Of a stretch of DNA of 64,000 nt, positions 37,259-47,744 are shown one piece after another. The notes under the pieces are model-generated. The model was not told where the DNA came from, did no database searches, and saw nothing but the letters and a program-made list of their open reading frames with translations. Position 1 is the stretch's first letter. The number at the start of each line of letters is the position of its first letter. Position numbers and translations under genes: made by a program. Location: NCBI GenBank assembly GCA_030248295.1, contig JASANH010000514.1:1-64000 (forward strand). The letters are read 5' to 3'. Origin of the DNA: Mesodorylaimus sp. YZB2_4. Its lineage: Eukaryota > Nematoda > Enoplea > Dorylaimida > Dorylaimidae.

Positions 37259-37468
37259 ATGAAGCCTGTATTTTGGTCGATCGTGTTTCTCTTCGCTGTT
37301 CTGCTCGGAGAAAGTCTTCTTGTGAGCAGTGAGAATGCCGGAGGTGCTAATCCTGATTTCATCGAGCAAGCGGAGGCCGATCCACGCTTTTTCAAGTTTA
37401 TCGCCAAGCTTCTGGCAAAGGTGGTTGGACAAGTGGGAGCTGCGGCCGTGAGCGGAAATCAGAATTAG
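37259..37468 (+). CDS. Putative secreted cationic helical peptide precursor
   Basis: A 69-residue open frame has a strong signal peptide (residues 1 to about 23, SIVFLFAVLLGESLL), an acidic spacer with five Asp/Glu (about 24-42, ending EADPR) and a C-terminal peptide that starts FFKFIAKLLAKVVGQVG. In the last part Lys recurs every four residues (46, 50, 54) among hydrophobic residues, with no acid, so it should form an amphipathic cationic helix. This prepro layout, acidic spacer cut after Arg and then a short helix, is that of many animal linear antimicrobial peptides. A TATA box lies upstream, a short intron with GTGAGT and TTTTTCAG sites (37509-37567) lies in the 3' UTR, and AATAAA follows at 37655. 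A paralogue in opposite orientation is at 41.8-41.9 kb. I do not know a named family; the activity is inferred from composition. Confidence 0.7.
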   Translation: MKPVFWSIVFLFAVLLGESLLVSSENAGGANPDFIEQAEADPRFFKFIAKLLAKVVGQVGAAAVSGNQN

Positions 37469-38892
37469 TAGTAATGCGCACCACGAGCACAGACTTCCGA
37501 TAAGAACAGTGAGTCATACGTTTTGAATTGTAGCCCTGTTTCTCTTACCTGATTCTTAATTTTTCAGATCAATCTGAATTTATTGGCATGCGCTCTCAAG
37601 AAGTCTTTGCGATTCAGAAGAGGCGTCACTCTCTGTAATGAGCGCGATTTGTGGAATAAAATTTGCTGATGACTCACTATGTTTTCTAGAGCTGCTTGAA
37701 AGCCCGCTTGAGTGCAAGCTGGGACCCCAAACTTACCTAGCGGAAGGGGGAAGGTTAGGCCACAACCCTCTCGATCCAGGGTCCGTTTACGACGGCTATG
37801 ACCACTTCAGCCACCCTGTGGTCATATTAGTCCACATTTATTAAAACAAAGCATTAAAAAACCTAGTACACTTGTCGGTCAGGCAGGACAGTCAGTAACC
37901 ACCTGCATTCGGCCAGACGGGATAGCATTCCAAAAATACCTAATTCTAAGACAAAGATACAAAGGGGAAAATATCCCAGTATACTGGAAAATCAACAATA
38001 AATAGAGTAACATCTGTCGTGAATGGAAAAACGCAAAAAACTTATCATGGTTCTGTGATGTTTCATCCTTTTTAGCGGTGCGTAGCCGACGGAGCAGTTA
38101 TTCATTGCAAACCCTTTTCCTTCTCGTCAATCTATCATACTGTATGGTTTCGGCTTGCACTAATTCCTTCTGTAGTCATAGGGTAATTAGAAACCTGAGC
38201 ATCAATTTCCGCGGCCGATCCAAATGTACGCAGCTGTAAAAGCATGGTATACTATAGGAGATAAATATCATTTTCGATAGCCATGTGTCAGCAAAGCCCC
38301 TCGGACCAAAGGAAAAACACAACCCTTAAAAAACAAACTTGACCAGTGACCAGAATCGAATGACCAGTGTCATCGATGTGACCATGCTGACAATATAATT
38401 AACACTTTTCATGTTACGAAAGCAGTTTGCGTTCTTGTGGGTGTTGTGAGGGGGGGGGGTGTAATACCCCATTTCCGATGCTGTGTGGAGCGCAGTGAAT
38501 GTTAGGCGCAACCGCTCGATCTTACAGTTTTACTTGGCACTAACGATGTTACTCACGAGAAGCAAAGGGCGGGTTCAGAGAAAAGCCACAGGTGAATCAT
38601 AGTCCGCAGAGCTATGCATGTTGTATCTCGCGATCGTTGCGACATACTGTGTATCCCATTTGACTGATGCTGCTTCATATTTATGGAGCAACAAATTTAA
38701 ATTTAAATTTTCAGATCAAGTTTGACTGCCGTCCCCCCACGACATGTGCGGTAAGTTTTGTCATCGGGCACAAAGTTCAGATAACGATAACAGCAAGTCA
38801 CAACCCGTTTCAACAGGAAATGGTAGAGCTGTTGGCTGAAATCTAAAGGCCATCAAAATTTTCACACAATTTTTTCTCACGATTTTCACAGA
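37469..38892. other. 3' UTR of the peptide gene, then unannotated sequence
   Basis: Bases 37,469 to about 37,675 hold the 3' UTR with its intron and the AATAAA signal at 37,655-37,660. The remainder has no recognisable gene; a poly-G run is near 38,449. Confidence 0.5.
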
Positions 38893-39465
38893 ATGTGCAA
38901 CATCATCATCCACGATTATTTGAACCCGAAAAATTCGAAATTCCTTATTGGAATATCCTTGGATCTCCAGAAAGCCTTCGATCGTGTGTCCCACGTATTA
39001 TTATTGAATCATCTGAAATCCTATCGTCGCGTACCGTCGAAAATTATAAGATCGTTGAAATCATATGTATTTATCTAATCGATCTCAACACGTCGTAGTC
39101 GACGGTCCTGCTTCTTTATCTGCGAAAGTCCTCAGGCGTGCCCCAAGGCAGTGTTCTTGGATTCGCTTCTACACGAATTCAAATTGCGATTCCCGCATTT
39201 TTTATAGCCTGCTTACGCCGATGACACGTCTTTGTTTGCACCGCTAAAAAACCTGATAAAAAGCGGAGAAATTAATTCAGCCTGCCTTCGATTTTATCAA
39301 AGTGTGGTTTGGTCAAGCTGGAAAAACCGCAAGCACAATCGGCTCAGTCAACTCCCGAATACTTTTTTTGCAGGTAAGCAAGCTGGCATTTGTCGATAAG
39401 GTAACCTCTGGGGCCGTTCAAAAACGACGTCACATGCAAATCAGCAATTTTCGACCCCCTCCCCC

Positions 39466-39545
39466 GCTATCGTATTTTGTCGTTTTGCGCCTGACCCCCC
39501 TTTTCGACGTCGTTCAAGCCAATACCCCCCCCCCCCCCAAAGTGC
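39466..39545. repeat. Poly-C repeat, inverted relative of the 7.6 kb poly-G repeat
   Basis: Reverse-complementing this tract gives a poly-G run followed by ggggggtcaggcgcaaaacg. The 7,594-7,670 tract has a poly-G run followed by ggggggtcaaaggcaaaacg. The two are copies of one dispersed repeat. Confidence 0.55.
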
Positions 39546-39954
39546 AAAGGGGGAGTGAAGACAATTTTAAAAAAATTTTCATGAGTATCGGCGCACTTCA
39601 CCCTGCCGCTGCTCATGTTCATATCTCGTACGAGCCCGCATGTTATCCTCGTATTGGTATACATTCCAACAGTGTTTTCCGGAATGTTCAGAGATGTTTA
39701 GTAATTTGATTTCAGCAACGATTTCGTAGAGGTAAAATGTGCTGATGGTTTCACACCTTGACTCTGCTTAGTTCCCGAAGAACTCTACTTAGTCCCCTTT
39801 AGTTCCCAAAGAGTGTTTATGAATTTTTGGAATTCACTTGTTAAAAATCGAATAAGCAGTATAAAAGCAAAACGAACAACTCTGTATGCACATTTTTCTT
39901 TATCAAACTTTGACCTTTCTGCTTTAAAAAATTTTTGGGCTGGTTTTGCCTCTA

Positions 39955-40352
39955 GCTGGCGAGCATTCAAACCTTCTAAGCAAGGCTGTACAGGGACCAG
40001 CACACACAGCAGCGCCCCTCTGCGTGTCTCCACTAGGAGCACCTCCACACGAGGACATGCTCGATTAGACACCGACCCTCTTGGACGATGGAGGGCGGGC
40101 TTTGAACCTCGCCCGTGTTCAGCAGCTGAGACTGTCTCCTCGTTTGGCTTCTGTCTCTCCACTATGAGCACCTCCATGTTACTGGGTGAGCCCCCACGGC
40201 CTGGCGTGCAAGGTCAGCGAGGGTTTATGGTTCGCAAACCAACCTCCGTCACAGGGGATCGAACCCAGGGTGAGTCCAGGCGCTGGCCAGTGACCAATAT
40301 GGAGAGACAAATGCCGAACCGCGCTGCACCAACGCGGCCGCTTCCTATAACA
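39955..40352 (-). repeat. Dispersed tRNA-like (SINE-like) repeat, copy 2, inside the LINE
   Basis: This is the inverted counterpart of 7,817-8,140. On the minus strand the order is gttataggaagcggccgcg, tctctccatattggtcactg, ggccagcgcctgg (A-box-like) and gggttcgatcccc, which is an excellent tRNA B box. It therefore looks tRNA-derived. It interrupts the LINE at 38.9-41.0 kb and so is younger than that element. Confidence 0.65.
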
Positions 40353-41823
40353 AACAAAGTTTATTACGTTTTCTGCTGACCTCAAATTCAGTGAGCACGT
40401 GCCCCTTGTTCCTCGTAAATATAACGCTATGATTGGTGCTTTACGACGCAGACTCGGTAAAAATGTGCATCCGCATATATTTGGATCCGTTTATAATGCA
40501 TGCATACGTGCTGTACTGGAGCATGGCTGTGTCGCGTGGGATCCTGTTTTGCAGTCTGATGAATTGAAGAAGGCACAGTTTTACGCACTGCGGTTGTAAT
40601 TTATTTTTACTATTTTTACCAGGAAGGTCTTGAGCATGCCGGTTGGATGCCTTTATGTGAGCGTGGACGCCGTCTGAAAAAGGTGCAGTTTTATAGATTG
40701 TATCCCGGATATCACGATTTTAGTAATCGATTTTTCATTCCCAAAGATGAATGTACGCACAATTGATGGGCGTTGTGACATCGATCATCACCTAATTGTG
40801 TCCAAGCCAAACTTTGAGTCTTATCGACATTATTTCTTACATATTCTGATATTGTGCTTTGGAATAATGTGCCATTGGATGTCGCCTGGGGTACGTATGG
40901 TTGGTTTTAACGTAATATCATGTGCCGTAGCATGTGCTCGTAAATTTTGCCTGTTGTATTGTTTGTGACTATGTCTTTCGATCGTCGAGTGCCCTCTTCC
41001 GTGTTGGATCAAAAGTAAAGATTGATTGATTGATTTTAAGATTAATAACTCGTTAGACTTTCTCATTCCTGTGGAGGAGCAGCTTTTGTATTTTACTCAT
41101 CGTCCAAGCAAATATATGTACTCTAGGGGCGAAAGACACAGTCTAGGCTGCCCCTTTCTTTGGTCGAAACTGCTGCTTGGCGGGGAGCTGCTCGGAGCAG
41201 CAAATTTTTGCAGATGTGCTACTCCATTGTCATACAGATCCGCGGTCAGGGTGTTTTAAACCTCAAACTCTGAACTTTGGGCGCTTAAAGAAGAGTTCAT
41301 TGTCTCACTCCCACTTTACCAAACCATACTTATGTCAGGCGAGAGCGAGCCAGTTCTTCAAAGATTTCGAAAAAATGAGTCCTTGCATTTGTACTTATTT
41401 GTAAATGCCAATAAAAGCTCATATTTCGATTCTACTGTACGTACCATCTTACGGTTAGACTGATCAAGACAAGCTCATTTACCTCCCGTTCCCGACTAAT
41501 TTAGGGGATGTTCCCTTGATATGTTGCGGGGTATTTTTTCTTCCTCGTTTGATTAAAAGTCTGTATAACACCACAGTTTGAGAAAGAGAGCTCTTCGATC
41601 AAACTAGGTGAATTATCCACCGAAAATCATTTACTTTCAAAGCCACGCTCAGAACATACTGTAGACCCACCATTTTTAAATCACAAGGATTGCTTCACGA
41701 ACACACTCACCTCGAATATTCACCAGCATTGAAAAATCCAGAACTTTAAGAGAAGCGAGACTGCAATTCAGAACGCATGACTCACTGTTCTTATCACAAG
41801 TCGGTACTCGTGGTGCAAAATAA

Positions 41824-41936
41824 CTACTTATTCTGATTTGCGCTCACGGCCGCAGCCAGAAGCTTGGTGATCAACCCAAGAAAGCGTGGATCGGCCTCCG
41901 CTTCCGCCCCGGCTCTTGCGTCGTTCTTATCAGCCA
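41824..41936 (-). CDS. Paralogue of the cationic helical peptide (C-terminal exon)
   Basis: After a TTTTTCCAG acceptor the minus strand reads an acidic spacer (AGAEAEADPR) and then FLGLITKLLAAAVSANQNK before TAG. It matches the 37.26 kb gene both in protein (EAEADPRF, AAVS, NQN) and in the 3' UTR (gataagaacagtgagtca), so the duplication covered non-coding DNA too. The predicted mature peptide is shorter, with a single Lys in the helix plus a C-terminal Lys. The exon begins in phase 1, so a signal-peptide exon must lie upstream; I did not find a convincing one in the next 400 bases. It is either spliced from farther away or truncated. Confidence 0.55.
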
Positions 41937-42541
41937 CTGGAAAAAGGTGAGAATCACTAGAGAAGCATTTTGAAGAAAAAGAAGTGCCTCAATGGCGGCA
42001 CTTTGTTTTCTTCAACTGAACCCTGACTGGAACTTTGATCTCACTGACTCAAGAAGTGCTTCCCGGCCTCGCTGGCTGTTATGGACATATTTGGCGGTCA
42101 CTTTTGACTGCTCAGGTAACAAATTGACTGTAGGCATTCGTAACTGATACACCAGAAAACTCTAGCTTTTCAAAAATAACTGCGAACTGTAACCTGATCC
42201 CTTTCAGATAGCGCAACTGTAATTGTATATTTTTCGCCAAACTGTCAAATCTAGTCGACCCTGGTTGGCGTTTTGCATAGGAAAGAAAGATGCCGAAAAC
42301 TAGATAAATCATTTCAGGTCGCTGGCCTTCTGTCATAGCCCAGTGCATTTAATTCCACGAGTTTGTCTTGGATTTCAAAATATTTTACGCTTGGCTGACA
42401 AAATTGCCTTCAGTTAAAATAGTAATTGCATGACTTGCCCTGAACCCGAGTCAGGTTCTGAAGGAAACGTGGTATAATAACAAACGGATGAAGTAAAATT
42501 GTAGTCGCCTCGGCTGGACTGTTTTATTCTATTTGAAAAAG

Positions 42542-43616
42542 ATGATTTTTGCTTTCATTTTCTTCACGCTGGCTGTAAACATTTTAAAATTACCTCGATC
42601 CACCCCAAAAAATCTCGTTCTCGTTTCAGACAGCTGAATTTCCTTTTCAACAACCTAACCAGACTTGCCCAGAAAATCAAGAATGGAAAACCTGTGGCAC
42701 AGCGTGCCCATTGACTTGTGAGAATTTCAGCAATCCCCCAACATTTTGCACATACCAATGTATAATTGGTTGTGCTTGCAAAGATGGTTTCGTGAAGCAC
42801 CCCAATGGAAATTGCGTCGATCCGAAAGATTGTCCGTCAAGTAAGTTCCGACTAAGACTTTGATCTAAGCTGCCACAATCCGGTTTTTCAGATGCAACAA
42901 TATCCAACGATCAGCCTTCCCGAAGGTGCATTAAGCCGCATGAGATCTTTGCTTCGTGCGCCAGTGCTTGCCAGCCCACCTGCAAGGTCCCAGTGCCAGG
43001 TGCATGCACTAAGCAGTGTCTGATTGGATGCGTGTGCGAGACAGGATACGTTCGGGATGATGGCGGCGATTGCATCGAGATACAGAACTGCCCAAGTAAG
43101 CACATCCTGATCAAAAGAATCTTTGGACAGGTCAAAAATTTAGATAACACACAGCCAAGTCAGAAATGCACCAAACAGGGAGAGCAATGGCATCAATGCG
43201 GCACTGCATGTGAACCGACTTGCAAGAATCCCCATCCGAGTGTGTGCAATCGAAAGTGCGTATCAGGCTGTTTCTGCGAACCTGGTTTGGTCAGGAATGA
43301 TCAGGACGAATGCATCAATTCCACTGCGTGTCAAGGTGAGCCGGCATATGAGTGATAGCTTTTGCTTTTGTAAATTATATACCTTTCTTTAGTAGATTCC
43401 TCCAGCAACTGCACTGGAGCCCACGAATCGTACTCAGCATGTGGTTCGCCATGTCAGCCGAGTTGCAGTAATCAGAATCCAGGCCCTTGCGCTGCGATTT
43501 GTGTTCAAGGATGTTTCTGCGATGAAGGTTACGTCAGAGATGACCAAGGTCATTGCGTGAGTCCTAGTGAATGCGCACGCGCCAACGCCATGCACTTCTA
43601 CTGGCGAGATGGTTGA
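42542..43616 (+). CDS. Secreted four-domain TIL protease inhibitor
   Basis: Five exons fit exactly in phase: 42542-42574, 42630-42840, 42892-43095, 43144-43335 and 43393-43616, giving 287 residues. Exon 1 encodes a short signal peptide (MIFAFIFFTLA). Each later exon encodes one ten-cysteine TIL domain beginning CPENQEWKTC, CIKPHEIFASC, CTKQGEQWHQC and CTGAHESYSAC. Reactive-site loops are CTYQC, CTKQC, CNRKC and CAAIC, so predicted P1 residues are Tyr, Lys, Arg and Ala: chymotrypsin-, trypsin-, trypsin- and elastase-like in one chain. Introns are only 48-57 bases. The exon-per-domain design and intron phases match the two minus-strand multidomain genes at 25.8-31.8 kb. The C-terminus ends MHFYWRDG. 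Confidence 0.9.
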
Positions 43617-46600
43617 TACTTATGACTGAGACAGTATGCTGTACGTACCCGAATGTGACTGCCATCACACAAAGCACATATACCATATGTATAAAATATG
43701 CGAAAAATCTGTCCACTGTTGGCGGACATGGTTCTCGAACCCTCTAGCAAAGCACAATATGTGAAGAGCCTTAGTGAGCACTTAACTCACTCGACCCCTT
43801 TGAGTCCAGGCACTCTCCACATTTTCCTATATCTGCCGCTGGATAAGAGGGTATCCCATGACGATTACACCACTGGGACGTTCCCCCCCCCCCCCCCCCG
43901 TGGCTGGTTGGGGAATCGACTCGCTAACACGTGACGGCCCCCCCGCACAATTTTTCCCCTGATGTGAGGCTACGACTTGGGTTGCAAAAAGCACTAGGAG
44001 TGTGGCAGTACGCTTGTAGGATGGGGACAGTATAAAAACAAATTTCGCTGCTATAGCTTATGCGCAAGGTACGGCTGCAATCGCACTAGGCTTGGATACT
44101 TATCGTTAGTACGGCTCTAGGTAGTTACTTGGTATCACCAAAAAGTCGCTTTCGCACTAGCGCCGTTACCGAGTAACTTTTCTAGTGCGATCAACACCTG
44201 GTTTTCGTGATACCGAGTAACGGGGCGCAGGTGTCGACCCGTGCCCCGTTACTCATCGTCAGTACGGCCGAGACTCGGCCGAGATGACCAGTGCAGTCGG
44301 GCTGCCTGGTATCCGTGCCTGATAACGGGTGCCTTACAGCTTCAACGTAGCGCCATCTTCGGTCCAGTTTTGCTTTTTTCACAGTATGCTATGGCCGCAA
44401 CCATCGAATGCCGCCCGCATACAGATACAATGCGAATCGCATCTAGGCACGCGCTTACTTAGTAAGTTGTAATGCGATCCAGGGGTACGTATAGCAAGTA
44501 GAGTATTTGGTACCAGTACCGAGTTCAAGTGCGACTTGACATTTTCAGGATGTATATTTGACACGCTGTCAATACGAGTGTATGTAAAAGACCAGACCAA
44601 TTTTTCTTTGCTTATCAAGGCGTGGTTCAAGTCTCAAATGCAGAACCACTGAATAAGTAAAGACAGAACATATAATTATTCAGTGCATTTAGGCAGTGGG
44701 ACTTCATTGCGTGCAGCTGACGTTGGTGGACCTATTTTCTCACTTACGAAACGTCTCTTTGTCTTTGTCCTTGTCCTAGGACCTGGCCCCTTCAAGGGAA
44801 ACCCCTCGATTTCTGCACGGCATAATTTCTTCGCTTTGTTCAGTTGATGCTTCTTTTATGGACCTTGTAAAAACTATCTGCAAGGAAAAAATGGAATGGC
44901 CTTTGGAAAAGTTGGTGCAATCAAGCTACTTCAAAAGCCACTACCAGGAAATTTTCCAGCTGCAGAAAAGGCACAAATTTCTGCAATATTCCTCGATGTC
45001 AATATATCTGTACTAAGAATTATTACCTTCTTATTAAGAAAAACTTGTCCTAGTAAGATCTTAGCAAGAAATTGCGTATTTAGCCAGACACAACACTGTC
45101 TTACTAAGAAATAAGCAAGATAGGAAATGCGGAAAGTGCGGTCCAAAGACAAGCATTAGCCAACGTGGCAATATTGGAATGATAGAATAACTCATAGGCA
45201 TCCCCAATCGGACGATAAAACAACAAAATCGAGGAGTATTTGAGGATAAGTGATGACGAATTTGAGTAGCCACAACTGGTCAACACTGGTGTCTCACAAT
45301 CTAAAATGGTAGGGGTGCTCAGGCATTGTAAAGAGGACTGCATCACGGTCACGTGTGTAGAGGGAGTGTTTTAGTGTTTTAGCTTGGTTGTTTGTCCTCA
45401 TAGTGAACGACAACAGACACAGCCCAAGTTGAGTAAAAATTACCATAGACATCCTCATAGTTCTGAGTTAGAATCGTTCAATATCCATCTGCCTCCTCAC
45501 ACTTTACGGATTTGAGATTTTGTAATTCTATCCCACAAATCAGAATAACTAGTGGAGGAGCTAGCTGAACAATAAGGTTACAGTTTCATTTCCTTTCGCA
45601 TGGGAAAAGAAGCTAGACGGGCGAAAACACAGGCAACACAGAATGAGGGAGCCTGCGAAATATTTGTACCAATCAGGCCACCAACAACACATTTCAGTGG
45701 TGCGGACAAAACACAGTACCGGTATAGTTACTGCACATTATTTAAGTATATTCCATCACGTACGCTCAAAACAGAACTGATAATTTCATAATTATAGGGA
45801 TATATTGATACGCATCACAAGGGCATGTTGGATTATTCATCTCTCCATAAAAACACTGGGCGAATCACTGGGAAAACTGTGCCAATATTAAGAAACACAC
45901 GACTTATCCCTTCTCACGATCAGTGCAGGAAGTACTGATCCCGCCGAAGGCCACAGCCCGACTTGTCCAACGTCCTGGCCCGGCTCACCTTTTTCTAAGC
46001 TTGGCAAGAAGCTACCTAGAAGAAAAATAGGTCCACCTCGGATATTTCAGACAGATCAGATTGTGAGAATGCTGGAAGGATTTGCACCCTCCCAACATTC
46101 TCACTATTCGCAGCAAGACCCTGCCCCAAGCAAAACGGCAGAAAGAAACATAACGTCAATTGACAAAAAAGTAGTTTTCATTTTTGCGCAGTGCACGAAG
46201 GGATCGACCGCCAAATTTAGGAGCCGTAGTCTGTTGGGATCGACCGACGCCTGGACCCTTTTCTGAGTCCTTGATTTCGACGGCGATTCCACACCAGTTT
46301 TTCGTGCTGATTTTGAATCTGTGATTTAAAAAAATTTTGGTTAAGCCGTTGCTGAGATATTTCAATTAAAAGTCGCAAATCACGGGATTATGGTCAAAAG
46401 CGGTGGGGGACAGAAAACGATCGTTTTCTCAACAATCAGCGAAGAAAACTCAATTTTTAAGTGGATATTCTGAAAAAGCATAAAAAATTGACCGGGGACA
46501 GCTGAGTTTAATTCTTTCTTGGTCCCGTTCATCACCCGTATTTTAAAGATGTTTGGCACAGCTAATGAGAATGCGCGGGAAAGAGAGAAAGCGCCTCGAA

Positions 46601-47434
46601 AAATCGAAATCACGGTTTGGAAATCTGATTTTCCGGATCTATATACTCCAAATCATGCTGAATTTTGCCATGCAACGAAAAGTCCTCAAGCGCGTGAGCT
46701 GGCGACTAGATAGACTTCAAAGTTCCGAAAACCTAGCAACCTGATCACCCGGGATTTTCGATGGGCCTATATGAACTGAACCCTGAATAATCGCGCAAAA
46801 TGCTAAATGAACAATCGAAGTTTATCCACCTTTCATTCCCAATCAACAAAAGCCAGGCCTGGGCTTATAACAAAGGTGGGTGAGCCACAGGGGCAGTCTT
46901 GGATCATAAATTGGGTGTTTTCTTCACCCGCAAATATTTTTTCATTGGGTGTTTTTTCACCTCTCTCAATGCCTGTGGAGCCAGATTCAGGCTAATGATC
47001 TCCCAGTAACTCGTTTTTACATAAATATGTCCAGCTTACGTTAACATCACTACTCATTTTTTACCTATACCTTCCCTTTTTAACGGTGCTTTTAGAGACT
47101 TCTGTGGTAGGGCTTGTGTGGGTGGGGATTTGACCATTAAAATCGTTCCACACATCACATCACGTTTTCAATGCAGTCCTGGTTTGAAAAGCGGAAAATA
47201 CCAAGCCGGTTTTGTTTTGTTCAAGTTCGCCTATAATACGCCTATGTTTATTCGGCGTTTGAATCAGAGGTGACAAACACGTGATTTGAATACAAAGCTT
47301 GTCAGATATTTACAACTGACCCCATTGCGAGCCTATTTTTCGATTAAAAATGCGCAAAACACACTGCCGCACAGTCAATATAAAGCATGTGCCTCTGCTG
47401 TCTGCAACCAGTGTATTTCTATTTTTCTGGCAGA
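43617..47434. other. Intergenic stretch with repeats
   Basis: No gene recognised. It holds a tRNA-like element at 43,715-43,835, a poly-C run at 43,885-43,901, a block at 44,075-44,535 in which the words cgcactag/ctagtgcg and taccgagtaac/gttactcg recur in both orientations (possibly a small DNA transposon), and an inverted repeat at 46,063-46,104 (gtgagaatg/cattctcac). Confidence 0.45.
43715..43835 (-). repeat. tRNA-derived SINE-like element
   Basis: On the minus strand gtcgagtgagttaagtgctc resembles a tRNA D-arm and A box of the Ser/Leu type. About 45 bases later gagggttcgagaacc resembles the T-arm and B box. The cloverleaf is not closed by an acceptor stem, so it is a tRNA-derived repeat and not a tRNA gene. 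Confidence 0.4.
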
Positions 47435-47744
47435 ATGCGGATGATTACAATATTCGTTTTGATTTTCTGCATCGTGGTTCAGGTAAGAATATGCTGAATA
47501 TCATTCCTACTGAGTGCCATAGCAAATGGTGTTCTTCTTTCAGCAGATACTCGCTCAAGAAACTAACTGCCCCGAAGGCGAGGTGTGGACGGATGGATGC
47601 ACGAATTCGTGCTTAGAACAGTGTAAACGCAAAAACAACGTATTTTGCCCAATGTACTGTAAACTAGGTGGCTGCGTGTGCCCCGAAGGAGAATGCAGGA
47701 ATCGTAATGGAAACTGCGTTCGTGGGCAACCAGTTGGCAAATAG
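47435..47744 (+). CDS. Small secreted single-domain TIL-type inhibitor
   Basis: Exons 47435-47482 (signal peptide MRMITIFVLIFCIVVQ) and 47544-47744 join in phase 0; a tandem acceptor CAG-CAG allows 47544 or 47547, changing only one Gln. The mature part has ten cysteines (CPEGEVWTDGC, NSCLEQC, CPMYC, GGCVC) and is the closest relative of the 35.06 kb gene. CPMYC predicts P1 Met. It lies 3.8 kb downstream of the four-domain gene on the same strand, as the outermost member of the TIL cluster seen here. Confidence 0.85.

Larger units (their letters stand above)
38893..41038 (+). pseudogene. CR1/Jockey-like LINE, broken by frameshifts and an insertion
   Basis: The first part (38893 to about 39247) encodes reverse-transcriptase motifs LDLQKAFDRVSHVLLLNHL, then SGVPQGSVLGF and YADDTSLFAP (from about 39,209) in three different frames. 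The second part (about 40,375-40,940) encodes the thumb and C-terminal signatures RRRLGKNVHP, VLEHGCVAWDPVL, GWMPLCERGRRL and LWNNVPLDVAWG, also with frame shifts. The element ends in a gattgattgatt tail (41022-41038), a typical LINE 3' microsatellite tail. Between the two parts lie a poly-C repeat and the inverted SINE-like copy, so a later insertion split it. The catalytic YADD is intact but the frame is not, so it is a dead copy. Confidence 0.75.
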
